A DNA stretch of 64,000 nt from Massilia putida (GCF_001941825.1 NZ_CP019038.1:3658001-3722000); one strand, 5' to 3'; positions 1 to 9,324 are shown, counted from the stretch's first letter. The notes: generated from the sequence alone by a model not told the origin. Numbers and translations are program-made.

Positions 1-32
1 CGACCGCCATCGCCGCCATCCAGGCCGCATGA
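1..32 (+). CDS. C-terminal tail of an upstream gene (partial)
   Basis: An open frame enters the window from the left and ends in TGA at 30-32, overlapping the ATG of the FUSC gene as ATGA. The last residues read TAIAAIQAA. The overlap suggests translational coupling, so this gene is probably the first member of the efflux operon; in related operons a regulator or small membrane protein often sits here, but nothing visible identifies it. Confidence 0.4.
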   Translation, partial: TAIAAIQAA

Positions 33-2068
33 ACCCGCCAACCCGGTCGGAGATCCTGTTCTCCGTCAAGTCTTTCGCGGCAGCGATGCTCTCGGTATAT
101 CTATCGATGCGCATCGGACTGCCGCGACCATTTTGGGCGATGATGACGGCGTACGTCTGCGCCGCGCCGTTCGCCGGTCCGACCCGCTCCAAGGGCCTGT
201 ACCGCGCGGGCGGCACCGTCCTGGGCGCGATTGCCGTCACGTTCGTCGTGCCGCGCCTGATCAACTCGCCTGAATTGCTGTCGCTGACGCTCGCACTGTG
301 GATCGCCGGCTGCCTGTATTTCTCGCTGCTCGACCGCACACCGCGTTCCTACATGCTGATGTTGGGCGGCTACACCGCCGGCCTCATCGCCTTCCCTGCC
401 GTGAACGAGCCGGGCGCCATCTTCGACATCGCCCTCGCCCGCGTCGAGGAAATCCTGCTCGGCATTACGTGCGCGACCGTCGTGCACAGCCTCGTGCTGC
501 CGCAACCGTTCGGCCCGATGTTGCTGGCGCGCCTGGACAATGCCGTGCGCGACGCCCACCACTGGATCCGCGACGCGCTGAATCCGGCCGGCGACGCGCG
601 CTCCGCCTCCGACCGCCGCAAGCTCGCCGGCGACATCACGGAGATGCGCCTGATGACCACGCACCTGCCGTTCGACACGTCGCACCTGCGCTGGACGGAA
701 CAAGCGGTGAACGCGCTGCAGGAACGCCTGGCAGCATTCGTGCCCATCGTGTCTGGCATCGAAGACCGCCTGACCGCGCTGCGCGACATGGGGGCAACGA
801 GCGTGTCGGAGCGCTGGAGCGCGCTGCTCAAGGATGTCGTCGCCCTCGTCGAGAGCCCCAAGAGCGTGGCGATCGATGCCCAAGGCGCCGCTTTGCGCCG
901 GCGCATCGATGCGCTCGAACCGGCGGTCGACAGGACACTCGGCTGGGCCGGCATGATCGAAGTGAATCTCGCCGCGCGCCTGCGCCGCCTGATCGAGATC
1001 TGCGTCGAGACGCGCGCCCTGCGCCAGCACATCGACGCCGGCGTGCATGGCCGCCTGCCCGAGGCCGTGCGCCACCTGCCGGGCGTGCCGGTGAGCGCGC
1101 TGCACCTGGACCGCGGCATGGCCGTGCTGTCCGCCTTTGCCGCCATGGTCGCCGTGCTGGCCTGCTGCGCGTTCTGGATCCTGACCGGCTGGCCGTCCGG
1201 CGCGGCCGCGCCGATGATGACCGCCGTGCTGTGCTGCTTCTTCTCCACGCAGGACAATCCGGTGCCCTTCATCAAGAGCTTCATGTGGTATTCGATCTAT
1301 TCGATCCCGGTGTCGGCCCTCTACCTGCTGGGCATTCTGCCGGCCGTGCACGGCTTCGAGACGTTCATCCTCGCCTGCGCCCCGACCTTCCTCGTGCTGG
1401 GCGTGCTGCTGGCGCGGCCGTCGACGTTCGGACGCGCCATTCCCTTCCTGTTCGGCATCTGTGGCACCCTGGCGATGATCGATACGCACAACGCCGACAT
1501 GGTGTCCTTCCTGAACAGCACGCTGTCGCAGGTCGTCGGCTATGTCGCGGCCGCCGTCACGACGAGCGTGTTCCGCCGCGTCGGTGCCGGCTGGACCGCG
1601 CGCCGCCTGCTCAAGGCGGGCTGGAGCGAGCTGGCGCGCCTGGGCAGCGGCGAGCGCGTCCCGTCGCTGCCGGAGTTCTCGGCCAGGATGGTCGACCGCG
1701 TCGGCATGCTGACCCCGCGCCTGGCGCTGGCCAAGGACCAGGACCTGCAAGCCGTCGATGCCCTGCGCGACCTGCGCATCGGCTTGAACATGACCCTGCT
1801 GCACAGCGTGCGTGCCCAGTTGGGCCGCGGCGACGCGGCCGTCGGCCCGCTGATGAAACAGTTATCGCGCCATTTCGCGCTGCGCCCAAAGGTCGACGCC
1901 GGTTGCGAACGCAGCCTGCTGGACACGCTCGACAACGCTTTGCGCGCCATCTGCGCCGGCCCGCGCGATAACGCCCAGCGCGAGGCCCTCGCCGCCCTCA
2001 CCGGCATGCGCCGCGACCTGTTCCCCAAGGCGGCGGCCTATGCGCCGTCGCTCGTTCCTGCAATCTGA
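29..2068 (+). CDS. FUSC-family inner-membrane efflux protein (AaeB/YccS-like)
   Basis: 679 residues, the usual size of the aromatic-acid exporter family (p-hydroxybenzoic acid efflux AaeB and relatives). Two hydrophobic blocks, about residues 15-155 and 360-525, each carry several membrane segments and are separated by a soluble alpha-helical region, the duplicated FUSC layout. The ATG overlaps the stop of the preceding gene. It is followed directly by DUF1656, HlyD and NodT-type genes, the standard partners of this inner-membrane protein. The likely role is proton-driven export of aromatic acids or other toxic organic acids from the cytoplasm or periplasm; the substrate cannot be read from the sequence. 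Confidence 0.9.
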   Translation: MNPPTRSEILFSVKSFAAAMLSVYLSMRIGLPRPFWAMMTAYVCAAPFAGPTRSKGLYRAGGTVLGAIAVTFVVPRLINSPELLSLTLALWIAGCLYFSLLDRTPRSYMLMLGGYTAGLIAFPAVNEPGAIFDIALARVEEILLGITCATVVHSLVLPQPFGPMLLARLDNAVRDAHHWIRDALNPAGDARSASDRRKLAGDITEMRLMTTHLPFDTSHLRWTEQAVNALQERLAAFVPIVSGIEDRLTALRDMGATSVSERWSALLKDVVALVESPKSVAIDAQGAALRRRIDALEPAVDRTLGWAGMIEVNLAARLRRLIEICVETRALRQHIDAGVHGRLPEAVRHLPGVPVSALHLDRGMAVLSAFAAMVAVLACCAFWILTGWPSGAAAPMMTAVLCCFFSTQDNPVPFIKSFMWYSIYSIPVSALYLLGILPAVHGFETFILACAPTFLVLGVLLARPSTFGRAIPFLFGICGTLAMIDTHNADMVSFLNSTLSQVVGYVAAAVTTSVFRRVGAGWTARRLLKAGWSELARLGSGERVPSLPEFSARMVDRVGMLTPRLALAKDQDLQAVDALRDLRIGLNMTLLHSVRAQLGRGDAAVGPLMKQLSRHFALRPKVDAGCERSLLDTLDNALRAICAGPRDNAQREALAALTGMRRDLFPKAAAYAPSLVPAI

Positions 2069-2079
2069 AAGGAGATCCG

Positions 2080-2286
2080 ATGACCGGCGAAGTCAGCATC
2101 TACGGCCTCTACGTTCCTCCGCTCCTGCTGCTCACGCTGGCGGCGTTGGCGGTATCGCGGCTGTGCAATCTGGTCCTGGCGAAGACGGGCTTCTACCGCC
2201 TCGTCTGGCACCCGGCCCTGTTCGATTTTTCCCTGTTCGTCATCGTGCTCGGCGCACTGACGTATTACACACGCAACTGGTCCTGA
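2080..2286 (+). CDS. DUF1656 small membrane protein (AaeX-like)
   Basis: 68 residues with two hydrophobic segments, about residues 7-27 and 45-62, and the N-terminal sequence EVSIYGLYVPPLLL that is characteristic of DUF1656. It sits 11 bases after the FUSC gene, with AAAGGAG just upstream of its ATG, and ends 1 base before the HlyD gene, so the three are clearly co-transcribed. Proteins of this family (AaeX in enterobacteria) accompany FUSC/HlyD efflux pumps; the molecular role is unknown. Confidence 0.88.
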   Translation: MTGEVSIYGLYVPPLLLLTLAALAVSRLCNLVLAKTGFYRLVWHPALFDFSLFVIVLGALTYYTRNWS

Positions 2287-2287
2287 C

Positions 2288-3220
2288 ATGGCTATGAAAA
2301 CTATTTTGTCGGCCATCGGCCGGGTAAGTCTCACGGCGGTGGTGACCGCGGGCGCGGTCTATGCGGGCTGGCAGCTGTGGCGCCACTACGAGGTCGAACC
2401 CTGGACGCGCGACGGCCGCGTGAAAGCCTATGTCGTGCAGGTCGCGCCCGACGTGACGGGCCAGGTGACCAAGGTCTACGTCCACGACAACCAGCAGGTG
2501 AAGGCGGGCGAGCCGCTGTTCGAGATCGACCGTGCCCGCTTCGAACTGGCCCTGCGCCAGGCCGACGCCCAGGTGACGGCGGCCGAAGCCGCGCTGGCCC
2601 AGGCGCAGCGCGAAAACAAGCGCAACACCCAGCTCGACGACCTCGTGTCGCAGGAAATCCGGGAACAGGGCCAGACCCGCACCGACCAGGCCCGCGCCGC
2701 GCTGGCGCAAGCCATCGTCAACCGCGACACGGCCAAGTTGAACCTCGAGCGCACGCACGTGGTGTCGAGCGTGACCGGCATCGTGACGAACCTCGACCTG
2801 CGCGAAGGCGCCTACGCCACCGCGGCGCATCCGGTGATGGCCGTCGTCGACAGCGGCTCGTTCTACGTCGAAGGCTATTTCGAGGAAACGAAGCTGCCCG
2901 GCATCCAGCTCGGCGACCGGGTCGACGTCACGTTGATGGGCACGCGCCAGCCGATCCACGGCCACGTCGAAAGCATCGCCGAAGGCATTGCCGACCGCGA
3001 CCGCAGCACGGGCGCCAACATGCTGCCGAACGTGAATCCGACGTTCAACTGGGTCCGCCTGGCGCAGCGCGTCCCGGTACGCATCGCCCTCGATCCGGTG
3101 CCGGCCAACGTACGGCTCGTCGCCGGGCAGACGGCCACCGTGAAGGTGCTGCCGGCCGCCGCGCAGGCAGCACCGGCCGGCGCCGTGGCGTCGAATACGG
3201 CCGCGGCCACCACGCATTGA
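2288..3220 (+). CDS. HlyD/EmrA-type periplasmic adaptor (AaeA-like)
   Basis: 310 residues. One N-terminal membrane anchor (about residues 8-27) is followed by a biotinyl-lipoyl-like beta domain (VAPDVTGQVTKVYV near residue 55), a short alpha-helical hairpin rich in Ala, Gln and Glu (about 90-145), a second lipoyl half (HVVSSVTGIVTNLDLREG near 157) and a beta-barrel domain. This is the single-hairpin membrane-fusion protein that links the FUSC inner-membrane unit to an outer-membrane channel. It lies between the DUF1656 gene and the NodT gene with gaps of 1 and 4 bases. Confidence 0.92.
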   Translation: MAMKTILSAIGRVSLTAVVTAGAVYAGWQLWRHYEVEPWTRDGRVKAYVVQVAPDVTGQVTKVYVHDNQQVKAGEPLFEIDRARFELALRQADAQVTAAEAALAQAQRENKRNTQLDDLVSQEIREQGQTRTDQARAALAQAIVNRDTAKLNLERTHVVSSVTGIVTNLDLREGAYATAAHPVMAVVDSGSFYVEGYFEETKLPGIQLGDRVDVTLMGTRQPIHGHVESIAEGIADRDRSTGANMLPNVNPTFNWVRLAQRVPVRIALDPVPANVRLVAGQTATVKVLPAAAQAAPAGAVASNTAAATTH

Positions 3221-3224
3221 AGCA

Positions 3225-4757
3225 ATGACCATGAACCTTTACCGCTCAACCGCCAAGAAAGCATTCGCGCTGACGCTGCTGGCGGCGGCACTGGCCGCCT
3301 GCACCACGGTCGGCCCCGACTACCACGTGCCGAAAGAGGCCGTGATCAAGCGCGACGCGGCCAATGCCCCGTTCATGGGCGCGGCCGAACAGCCTTTCAA
3401 ATCCGACCCGCTGCCGGCCGACTGGTGGCATCTGTACCAGGACCCGCTGCTCGACAAGCTGATCGCCAAGGCCTTCGCCAACAACACCGACTTGCGCGTG
3501 GCCGCCGCCAACCTGCAGCGCGCGCACGGCGTGCTGGAAGAGGTCGAGGAAAAGAAACGGCCCGAAATCGAGGCGAGCGTCGCCCCGCTGTACGGCCGCA
3601 TCGCCGGCGCGCAGCTGGGTATCCCCGAACAATTGCCTACCGACGGCTTGTACGACGGCGACGTCAAGATCCACTACACGCTCGACCTGTGGGGCCGCAT
3701 CCGCCGCGCCGTCGAAGCGTCGGAGGCGGACGTCGAAGCCGCGCAAGCCGCCAGCGACCTCACCCACGTGATCGTTGCGGCCGACACGACCCGCGCCTAT
3801 GCGGAAGCGTGCTCGGCCGGCTATCAGCTGAAGGTGGCGCAGCAATCGGTGGACCTGCAGGCAAAGTTTGCCAAGCTCACGGCCGAACGCGTCCAGCGCG
3901 GCCGCGGCATCGCCATCGACAATACCCGTGCGCAAGCCCAGCTCGACCAGCTGCGCGCGAACTTGCCGCCGCTGGAAGCCCGCCGCCGCACGGCGCTCTA
4001 CCGCCTTGCCGTTTTGACCGGCGAAGTGCCGAGCCAGTTCCCGGCCGAGGTCGCGCAATGCGCCACGCCGCCGCGCGTCGCCTCAAAGATCCCGGTCGGC
4101 GATGGCGCCGCCCTGCTGCGCCGCCGTCCGGACGTGCGCCAGGCCGAACGCCAGCTGGCCGGCGCGACCGCGCGCATCGGCGTGGCGACGGCCGAGCTGT
4201 ACCCGAACATCACGCTGGGCGCGTCGGTCGGCGCGGTCGGCATGATGAGCCAGTTCAACGATGCGAACACGTGGAAGTTCAGCCTGGGCCCGCTGATCTC
4301 GTGGAACCTGCCGGCCACCAGCTCGGCCCGTTCCCACATCGCCCAGGCCAAGGCCGGCACGGCCGGCGCGCTGGCCCGCTTCGATGGCGTCGTGCTGAAC
4401 GCGCTGCGCGAAACGGAAAGCGCGCTGACCGTGTACGCCCGCGAACTCGACCGTAACGCCGCCCTGCGCGCCGCCCGCGACCAGAGCGCGCTGGCATCGC
4501 GCCAGTCGGCCAAGCTGTACCAGTTCGGCCGCACGGACTTCCTGTCCCAGCTCGACGCGGACCGCACGCTGGCCATCGCCGAGAGCATCCTGGCCGCGTC
4601 CGACGCGCAGCTGGCGGCGGACCAGGTGCAGTTATTCCTGGCGCTGGGTGGGGGTTGGGAAAACACCCGCACGGCCCACGGCGAGCATGGCGGCGAACAC
4701 GCCGCGGCCAATGGCGACAAGGCCGGGCAGGTGGCGCAGGCGACGCACGGCAAATAA
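3225..4757 (+). CDS. Outer-membrane efflux lipoprotein, NodT family
   Basis: 510 residues. The N terminus has a lipoprotein signal peptide ending in LAAALAAC, so the mature protein starts at that Cys. The sequence CTTVGPDYHVP directly after it is typical of NodT/OprM-like channels. Two repeats of the outer-membrane efflux fold follow; the RRRPDVRQAERQLAGATARIGVATAELYP-type repeat signature lies near residue 300. Two in-frame ATG codons occur at 3225 and 3231; either gives the same lipoprotein. The C-terminal 35 residues are rich in His, Gly and Glu (HGEHGGEH), an extension that could bind metal or be disordered. It completes the tripartite pump. Confidence 0.92.
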   Translation: MTMNLYRSTAKKAFALTLLAAALAACTTVGPDYHVPKEAVIKRDAANAPFMGAAEQPFKSDPLPADWWHLYQDPLLDKLIAKAFANNTDLRVAAANLQRAHGVLEEVEEKKRPEIEASVAPLYGRIAGAQLGIPEQLPTDGLYDGDVKIHYTLDLWGRIRRAVEASEADVEAAQAASDLTHVIVAADTTRAYAEACSAGYQLKVAQQSVDLQAKFAKLTAERVQRGRGIAIDNTRAQAQLDQLRANLPPLEARRRTALYRLAVLTGEVPSQFPAEVAQCATPPRVASKIPVGDGAALLRRRPDVRQAERQLAGATARIGVATAELYPNITLGASVGAVGMMSQFNDANTWKFSLGPLISWNLPATSSARSHIAQAKAGTAGALARFDGVVLNALRETESALTVYARELDRNAALRAARDQSALASRQSAKLYQFGRTDFLSQLDADRTLAIAESILAASDAQLAADQVQLFLALGGGWENTRTAHGEHGGEHAAANGDKAGQVAQATHGK

Positions 4758-4849
4758 ATCGGCCCACTTGCCATAGCGTCGGCGCGCAACCGTCGCGCAT
4801 CGCCGCGCGGACGGCGGTAACGGTGCGGATGGACGACCGCGGCCGGTGT

Positions 4850-4863
4850 GGCCGCCCACCCTA
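4850..4863 (+). repeat. Intergenic repeat core, copy 1
   Basis: The 14-mer GGCCGCCCACCCTA lies between two convergent genes and overlaps the stop of the oxidoreductase gene. The same 14-mer occurs at 33721-33734, again between convergent genes. It looks like part of a dispersed intergenic repeat. Confidence 0.45.
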
Positions 4864-7080
4864 CAGCAGCTTGTCGAGCGTGATCGGCAGATCGCGCACC
4901 CGTCTGCCCGTCGCGTGGAACACGGCATTCGCGATGGCGGCACCGACGCCCGTGATGCCGATCTCGCCGATCCCCTTGGCGCCCAGCGGGTTCACGTGCG
5001 GGTCGTCCTCGTCGACGATCTGCACGTCGATCTCCCGGATGTCGGCATTCGTCGGCACGTGGTATTCGGCGAGGTTGCCGTTCACCGCGCGGCCGATCCG
5101 CTTGTCGATCATCGTCTCTTCGAACAGCGCCAGGCTGATGCCCCAGACGATGCCGCCCATCAGCTGGCTGTAGCCCGTCTTTTCGTTCATCAGCTTGCCG
5201 ACGCCGTAGACGCCCACCACGCGCGGCACGCGGATCTCGCCCAGGTCTTCATCCACCGTCACCTCGACGAACACGGCGCCGAACGCGTGCATCGAATAGG
5301 TCTGCTTCTCGTCGCCGGGCTCGGCCTTTGCCGTTGCTTCCACCGGACCACCGTGACGCGCGGCGATGGCCTGCATCGCTTCGCGCCGCGCCGGGTCGGC
5401 CAACAAATACAGTTCGCCGCCGTCCGACGTCGCATCCACGCCGACCTGGTCGGCCGTCGCGCCGAACAGGGGAGAACGTTCGTCCGCGGCGGCGATGCCG
5501 AGCAGTTTCAGGCGCAGCGCCTTCCCTGCCGCCTGCACGGCCGGCGCCACGCTGGCTACCGTCGTCGAGCCACCCGAGACCGGCGCTTCCGGCATCTGCG
5601 AATTGCCCAGCTCGAAACGCACGCGGTCGACCGGCACGCCGAGGGCGTCCGCCGCCACCTGGCTCATCACGGTGTAGGTGCCGGTGCCGAGGTCCTGGGT
5701 GCCGGAGCGGAACAACGCGGTGCCGTCCGGCATCAAGGTCGCGGAACATGACGCCGGCGAGCGGTTCGTCGGATAGCTTGCCGTCGCCATGCCCCAGCCG
5801 ACCAGCTTGTTCCCCTGGCGCATCGAGCGCGGTTGCGGATTGCGGTCGCGCCAGCCGAACCGTTCGGCACCGATGTCGTAGCACTGGCGCAGCGATTTAC
5901 TGGAAAACGGCAAGTCCTTGCCGGGATCGCGCTCCGTGTAATTTTTCAGGCGCAGCTCGAGCGGGTCCATGTGGAGCTCGTAGGCCAGTTCGTCGATGGC
6001 GCAGTCCTGCGCGTACGAACCGGTCGCTTCCCCGGGCGCGCGCATGAACGTGGGCGTGCCCAGGTGCATGCGCGCGAGGCGGTGCGACGTTTCCTGGTTC
6101 GGGCTGGCGTACATCATGCGCGTGACGAGGCCGCACGGCTCGACCCAATCCTCGATCATCGACGTGTAGGCGATGGTGTCGTGGCTGGATGCCGTCATGC
6201 GTCCGTCCGGCAGCGCCGCCATGCGCATGCGCTGCTCGGTGTTGGGACGGCAGCCGACCGGGCCGAACATCTGGTTGCGGTCCAGCGACAGTTTGACGGG
6301 CCGCCCCACCTGCTTCGCGGCCATCGCCGCCAGCACGACGTGCGACCACGCCGAACCTTTCGCGCCGAAGCCGCCGCCGACATACGGGCAGATCGACGTG
6401 ACATTGTCCGGCGGGATGTCGAAGATGCCGGCGACGATGCGCTGCACGCCTTTCATGTATTGCGTCGAGTCGTACAGCGTGAGGCGGTCGCCGTCCCATG
6501 CGGCGATCGTCGCGTGCGTCTCGAGCGGATTGTGGTGTTCGATCGGCGTCGTGTAGGTGACGTCGATCCGCGCGCTGCCGGACAGCAGCCCCGCCTGCAG
6601 GTCGCCGCGCTTCGTGTCGGTTTCTTCCGTCAACACCTTGTCGGGCGGATGCAGCGATTGCTTCGCCTGCTCGAAGTCGAGCACGGCCGGCTTGCGTTCG
6701 TACTCGATGCGCAGCCGGGCGCCCGCCTCGCGCGCGCGCTCGAAGGTGTCGGCCACGACGACGGCGATCGGCTGGTTGTTGTAGTGGACGTCGTCTTCCT
6801 GCAGCAGGGTCAGCCGGCGGCCGATGGGCGGCTGGATCTTGCCGTCCTTCGTCTTTTCGGGCAGACGCAGGGCGTTCTCGTGGGTCATCACGAGCAGCAC
6901 GCCGGGCACCTCGCGGGCCGCGCTGTCGTCGATGGAGAGCACGCGTCCGCTGGGGATCGTGCTCGTCACGAGGACCGCATGGGCCACGTCGTCGACCGGA
7001 TGCTCGGCCGAATAGCGTGCCGCGCCGCTGACTTTCGCCCAGGCGTCGACGCGATTGATGGGTGCGCCCGTGATGCTCAT
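4861..7080 (-). CDS. paoC: Molybdopterin-binding subunit of periplasmic-type aldehyde oxidoreductase (PaoC-like)
   Basis: 739 residues, close to PaoC (about 732). It belongs to the xanthine-dehydrogenase family large subunits: an N-terminal hammerhead domain (about 1-130) followed by two molybdopterin-binding domains. The cofactor loop GGGFGAKG is at 235-242, a second loop APGEATGSYAQD near 348, and the active-site base is Glu706 within GAKGIGEIGI. The order 2Fe-2S, FAD, Mo subunit in the operon and the extra iron-sulfur cysteines of the FAD subunit point to the PaoABC/YagTSR branch, which oxidises aromatic and other aldehydes to acids. Its ATG overlaps the stop of the FAD-subunit gene. Substrate is inferred from the family only. 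Confidence 0.88.
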   Translation of the reverse strand: MSITGAPINRVDAWAKVSGAARYSAEHPVDDVAHAVLVTSTIPSGRVLSIDDSAAREVPGVLLVMTHENALRLPEKTKDGKIQPPIGRRLTLLQEDDVHYNNQPIAVVVADTFERAREAGARLRIEYERKPAVLDFEQAKQSLHPPDKVLTEETDTKRGDLQAGLLSGSARIDVTYTTPIEHHNPLETHATIAAWDGDRLTLYDSTQYMKGVQRIVAGIFDIPPDNVTSICPYVGGGFGAKGSAWSHVVLAAMAAKQVGRPVKLSLDRNQMFGPVGCRPNTEQRMRMAALPDGRMTASSHDTIAYTSMIEDWVEPCGLVTRMMYASPNQETSHRLARMHLGTPTFMRAPGEATGSYAQDCAIDELAYELHMDPLELRLKNYTERDPGKDLPFSSKSLRQCYDIGAERFGWRDRNPQPRSMRQGNKLVGWGMATASYPTNRSPASCSATLMPDGTALFRSGTQDLGTGTYTVMSQVAADALGVPVDRVRFELGNSQMPEAPVSGGSTTVASVAPAVQAAGKALRLKLLGIAAADERSPLFGATADQVGVDATSDGGELYLLADPARREAMQAIAARHGGPVEATAKAEPGDEKQTYSMHAFGAVFVEVTVDEDLGEIRVPRVVGVYGVGKLMNEKTGYSQLMGGIVWGISLALFEETMIDKRIGRAVNGNLAEYHVPTNADIREIDVQIVDEDDPHVNPLGAKGIGEIGITGVGAAIANAVFHATGRRVRDLPITLDKLL

Positions 7081-8099
7081 GGCATGCTCCCTGCCACGCC
7101 GGTGGCGTGGCCGCCGGTGGCGATGCGCAGCGCCCGCGCGACGGCACGCTGCGCCAGTTCGACCTTGAACGCATTGTGCGCATGCGGCTGCGCGCCGGCG
7201 ACGGCATCCGCCCCCGCCTTGCCGAGCACGTCGTCGGTGAGCGCATCCAGCGCGTGGCCGCGTAATCTCTGTTCCGCGCCGAGCGCGCGCCAGGGCTTAT
7301 GGGCCACGCCGCCCAGCACGATACGCAGGTCGCGGATGGTGTCGCCATCCAGGTCGACGGCGGCCGCCACCGACACGAGTGCGAACGCATAGCTGGCGCG
7401 GTCGCGCACCTTGAGGTAGTGCGCGTGCTGCGCAAACGGCGACGGCGGCAGTTCCACCGCCGTGATCAGCTCGCCAGGACGGATCACCGTGTCGTCCTGC
7501 GGGCGGTCTTCCGGCAGGCGGTGGAAATCGGCGACCGGGACCTGCCGCGCGCCGTCCGGCCCCTGCAGGTGGACGACCGCGTCGAGCGCGACGAGGGCCA
7601 CGCTCATGTCGGACGGATTCGTCGCGATACAGTGCGGGCTGGCGCCCAGGATCGCGTGGATGCGGTTGTGGCCGTCGACGGCGTCGCAGCCCGAACCGGG
7701 ATCGCGCTTGTTACAGTGCGGGAAAGTGGGGTCGGTGAAGTAATAGCAGCGCGTGCGCTGCAGCAGGTTGCCGCCGACGGTCGCCATGTTACGGAGCTGG
7801 GTCGACGCGCCGTTCAGCAGCGCCTCCGACAGCAGGCGGTAGCGCCGGCGCACGAGCGGGTGATTCGCCGCCGCCGTGTTGCTGGCCATGGCGCCGATGC
7901 GCAGGCCGCCGCCCGGCAGTTCCTCGATGTCGGCCAGCGCCAGCCGGCTCACGTCCACGAGGCGCACCGGCTTTTCGATGCCGCTCTTGTACAGGTCGAG
8001 CAGATTGGTGCCGCCGCCGATGAACTTCGCGCCCGGCTGGCGCGCCAGCTCGAGCGCATGATTCACGTCCCTGGCCCGGTCATAGAAGATCGAATGCAT
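7077..8099 (-). CDS. paoB: FAD-binding subunit of aldehyde oxidoreductase (PaoB-like)
   Basis: 340 residues from the ATG at 8097-8099; an in-frame start 23 codons upstream would run into the neighbouring reading frame and is unlikely. The FAD-binding loop FIGGGTNLLDL lies at 26-36 and TVGGNLLQRTRC near 107-118. Cys118, Cys129, Cys138 and Cys157 form the loop that in E. coli PaoB holds an additional [4Fe-4S] cluster, which separates this subunit from ordinary xanthine dehydrogenase medium subunits. It transfers electrons from the 2Fe-2S subunit toward an acceptor. It overlaps the PaoC-like gene by four bases (ATGA). Confidence 0.88.
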   Translation of the reverse strand: MHSIFYDRARDVNHALELARQPGAKFIGGGTNLLDLYKSGIEKPVRLVDVSRLALADIEELPGGGLRIGAMASNTAAANHPLVRRRYRLLSEALLNGASTQLRNMATVGGNLLQRTRCYYFTDPTFPHCNKRDPGSGCDAVDGHNRIHAILGASPHCIATNPSDMSVALVALDAVVHLQGPDGARQVPVADFHRLPEDRPQDDTVIRPGELITAVELPPSPFAQHAHYLKVRDRASYAFALVSVAAAVDLDGDTIRDLRIVLGGVAHKPWRALGAEQRLRGHALDALTDDVLGKAGADAVAGAQPHAHNAFKVELAQRAVARALRIATGGHATGVAGSMP

Positions 8100-8109
8100 G
8101 CACGTCCTC

Positions 8110-8688
8110 CTACGCCTGGCGCAAGACCACGCTGTGGATGGCCTTGACGATGTTGGGATAGGCGCCACAGCGGCACAGGTTGCCGCTCATGCGCTCGCGG
8201 ATTTCGTCTTCGGACAACGCGCCCGGCGCCAGCTGGTCGCCTTCCGTCAGCATGCTGGCTTGCCTTGCCTTCACTTCGTCCAGCAGCGCCACCGCCGAAC
8301 ACACCTGTCCCGGCGTGCAATAGCCGCACTGGAAGCCATCGCAATCCATGAAGGCCTGCTGCATCGGATGCGGCTGTCCTTCCCGACCCAGGCCTTCCAC
8401 CGTGGTGATCTCGCGACCGTCGTGCATCATCGCCAAGGTCAGGCAGGAATTGATACGTTGGCCGTCCACGAGGACCGTGCAGGCGCCGCACTGGCCGCGA
8501 TCGCAGCCCTTCTTGGTGCCGGTGAGGCCCAGCACTTCGCGCAGTGCGTCCAGCAGCGTCACGCGCGGCTCGATCGTCAGGTTGTGCTCGGCGCCGTTGA
8601 TCCGCAAGGTGAGCGGTTGCGGCGGCGCATAGGACGGCATCACGCCGGTCGGGCGCTGCGCCGATAGACTCTGGTCGTCGTCTGGCAT
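8110..8688 (-). CDS. paoA: 2Fe-2S subunit of aldehyde oxidoreductase (PaoA-like)
   Basis: 192 residues. A plant-type ferredoxin domain carries Cys62, Cys67, Cys70 and Cys82, and the all-helical second domain carries Cys121, Cys124, Cys172 and Cys174, giving the two [2Fe-2S] clusters of this family. Unlike E. coli PaoA, no twin-arginine signal peptide is visible in the 25-residue N-terminal extension, so the complex is probably cytoplasmic here, or the export signal is lost. It is the first gene of the operon, 10 bases before the FAD subunit, with a perfect palindrome upstream at 8712-8730. Confidence 0.88.
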   Translation of the reverse strand: MPDDDQSLSAQRPTGVMPSYAPPQPLTLRINGAEHNLTIEPRVTLLDALREVLGLTGTKKGCDRGQCGACTVLVDGQRINSCLTLAMMHDGREITTVEGLGREGQPHPMQQAFMDCDGFQCGYCTPGQVCSAVALLDEVKARQASMLTEGDQLAPGALSEDEIRERMSGNLCRCGAYPNIVKAIHSVVLRQA

Positions 8689-8711
8689 TGCTTTGCTCGC
8701 TTCCGAAATGA

Positions 8712-8730
8712 GATGAATATCTTATTCATC
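8712..8730. promoter_or_regulatory. Palindromic operator candidate upstream of the aldehyde oxidoreductase operon
   Basis: GATGAATA-tct-TATTCATC is a perfect 8-bp inverted repeat with a 3-base centre, 24 bases upstream of the paoA-like start. A second inverted repeat TCCGA-aa-TCGGA lies next to it at 8734-8745. The position and symmetry suggest binding of a dimeric regulator; which family is unknown. Confidence 0.45.
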
Positions 8731-8890
8731 ATCTCCGAAATCGGAAAATCACGGAGCGCGACAGAATGTAATTCCTCAAAGAAATCAGTTACTTAGAGTC
8801 ACGGGCGACAGGCCGCCGTTGCGGTCGGCGTTTGAAGCGCTCTATACTCGCGCAGTGATGCACCAAAGCATCGCCAACCCGGAAACGACC

Positions 8891-9313
8891 ATGCGCTCCA
8901 CCTTGCTCCTGTTGACGCCGCTCTTGCTGCTGGCCGGCTGTGTCAACGAATCGGCCAGCTATACCATCGACAGCAACGACCACGCCCTGACCGTGGTCGT
9001 CACGCAGGATTATTTCTGGAGCAAACAAGTGGCATTGCGGGTCGTCGCGTCGCGCCTGCCCGACTGCCAGCGCCAGTTCGACCTCGGCAAGACGCCGCTG
9101 GCCGACCTGAACGTCGAGCTGTTCTCGACGGGCGAGGAATCGTTCCTGCTGCGCGCGGGCGACGAGATGTGGCAGGTGGACACCCGGGATTGCAAGCAGT
9201 TGCCCCAGCCATCGGACAATGTCCAGGCCCAGCCGGTCGGCGTCTTCCACATGGACACGAAAAAGAAATTCGTGTTCGAGCCCGCGGAAGGGTCGGTGGC
9301 GACCGCGCGCTGA
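8891..9313 (+). CDS. Small lipoprotein of unknown function
   Basis: 140 residues from the ATG at 8891. The signal peptide MRSTLLLLTPLLLLAGC ends in a clear lipobox LAGC, so Cys17 would be the lipidated residue. The remainder is a small, beta-rich domain with no family I recognise; it has a pair of cysteines in DCQRQF and RDCKQL that could form a disulfide. It lies alone between the minus-strand oxidoreductase operon and the transposase remnant. An earlier in-frame start at 8819 would put charged residues before the signal peptide and was rejected. Confidence 0.75.
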   Translation: MRSTLLLLTPLLLLAGCVNESASYTIDSNDHALTVVVTQDYFWSKQVALRVVASRLPDCQRQFDLGKTPLADLNVELFSTGEESFLLRAGDEMWQVDTRDCKQLPQPSDNVQAQPVGVFHMDTKKKFVFEPAEGSVATAR

Positions 9314-9324
9314 TCGCGGCCGGA

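Noticed and set aside
101..1804. Long minus-strand frame opposite the FUSC gene
   Set aside because: Product is rich in Gln, Arg and His without domains; the sense gene is a clear family member.
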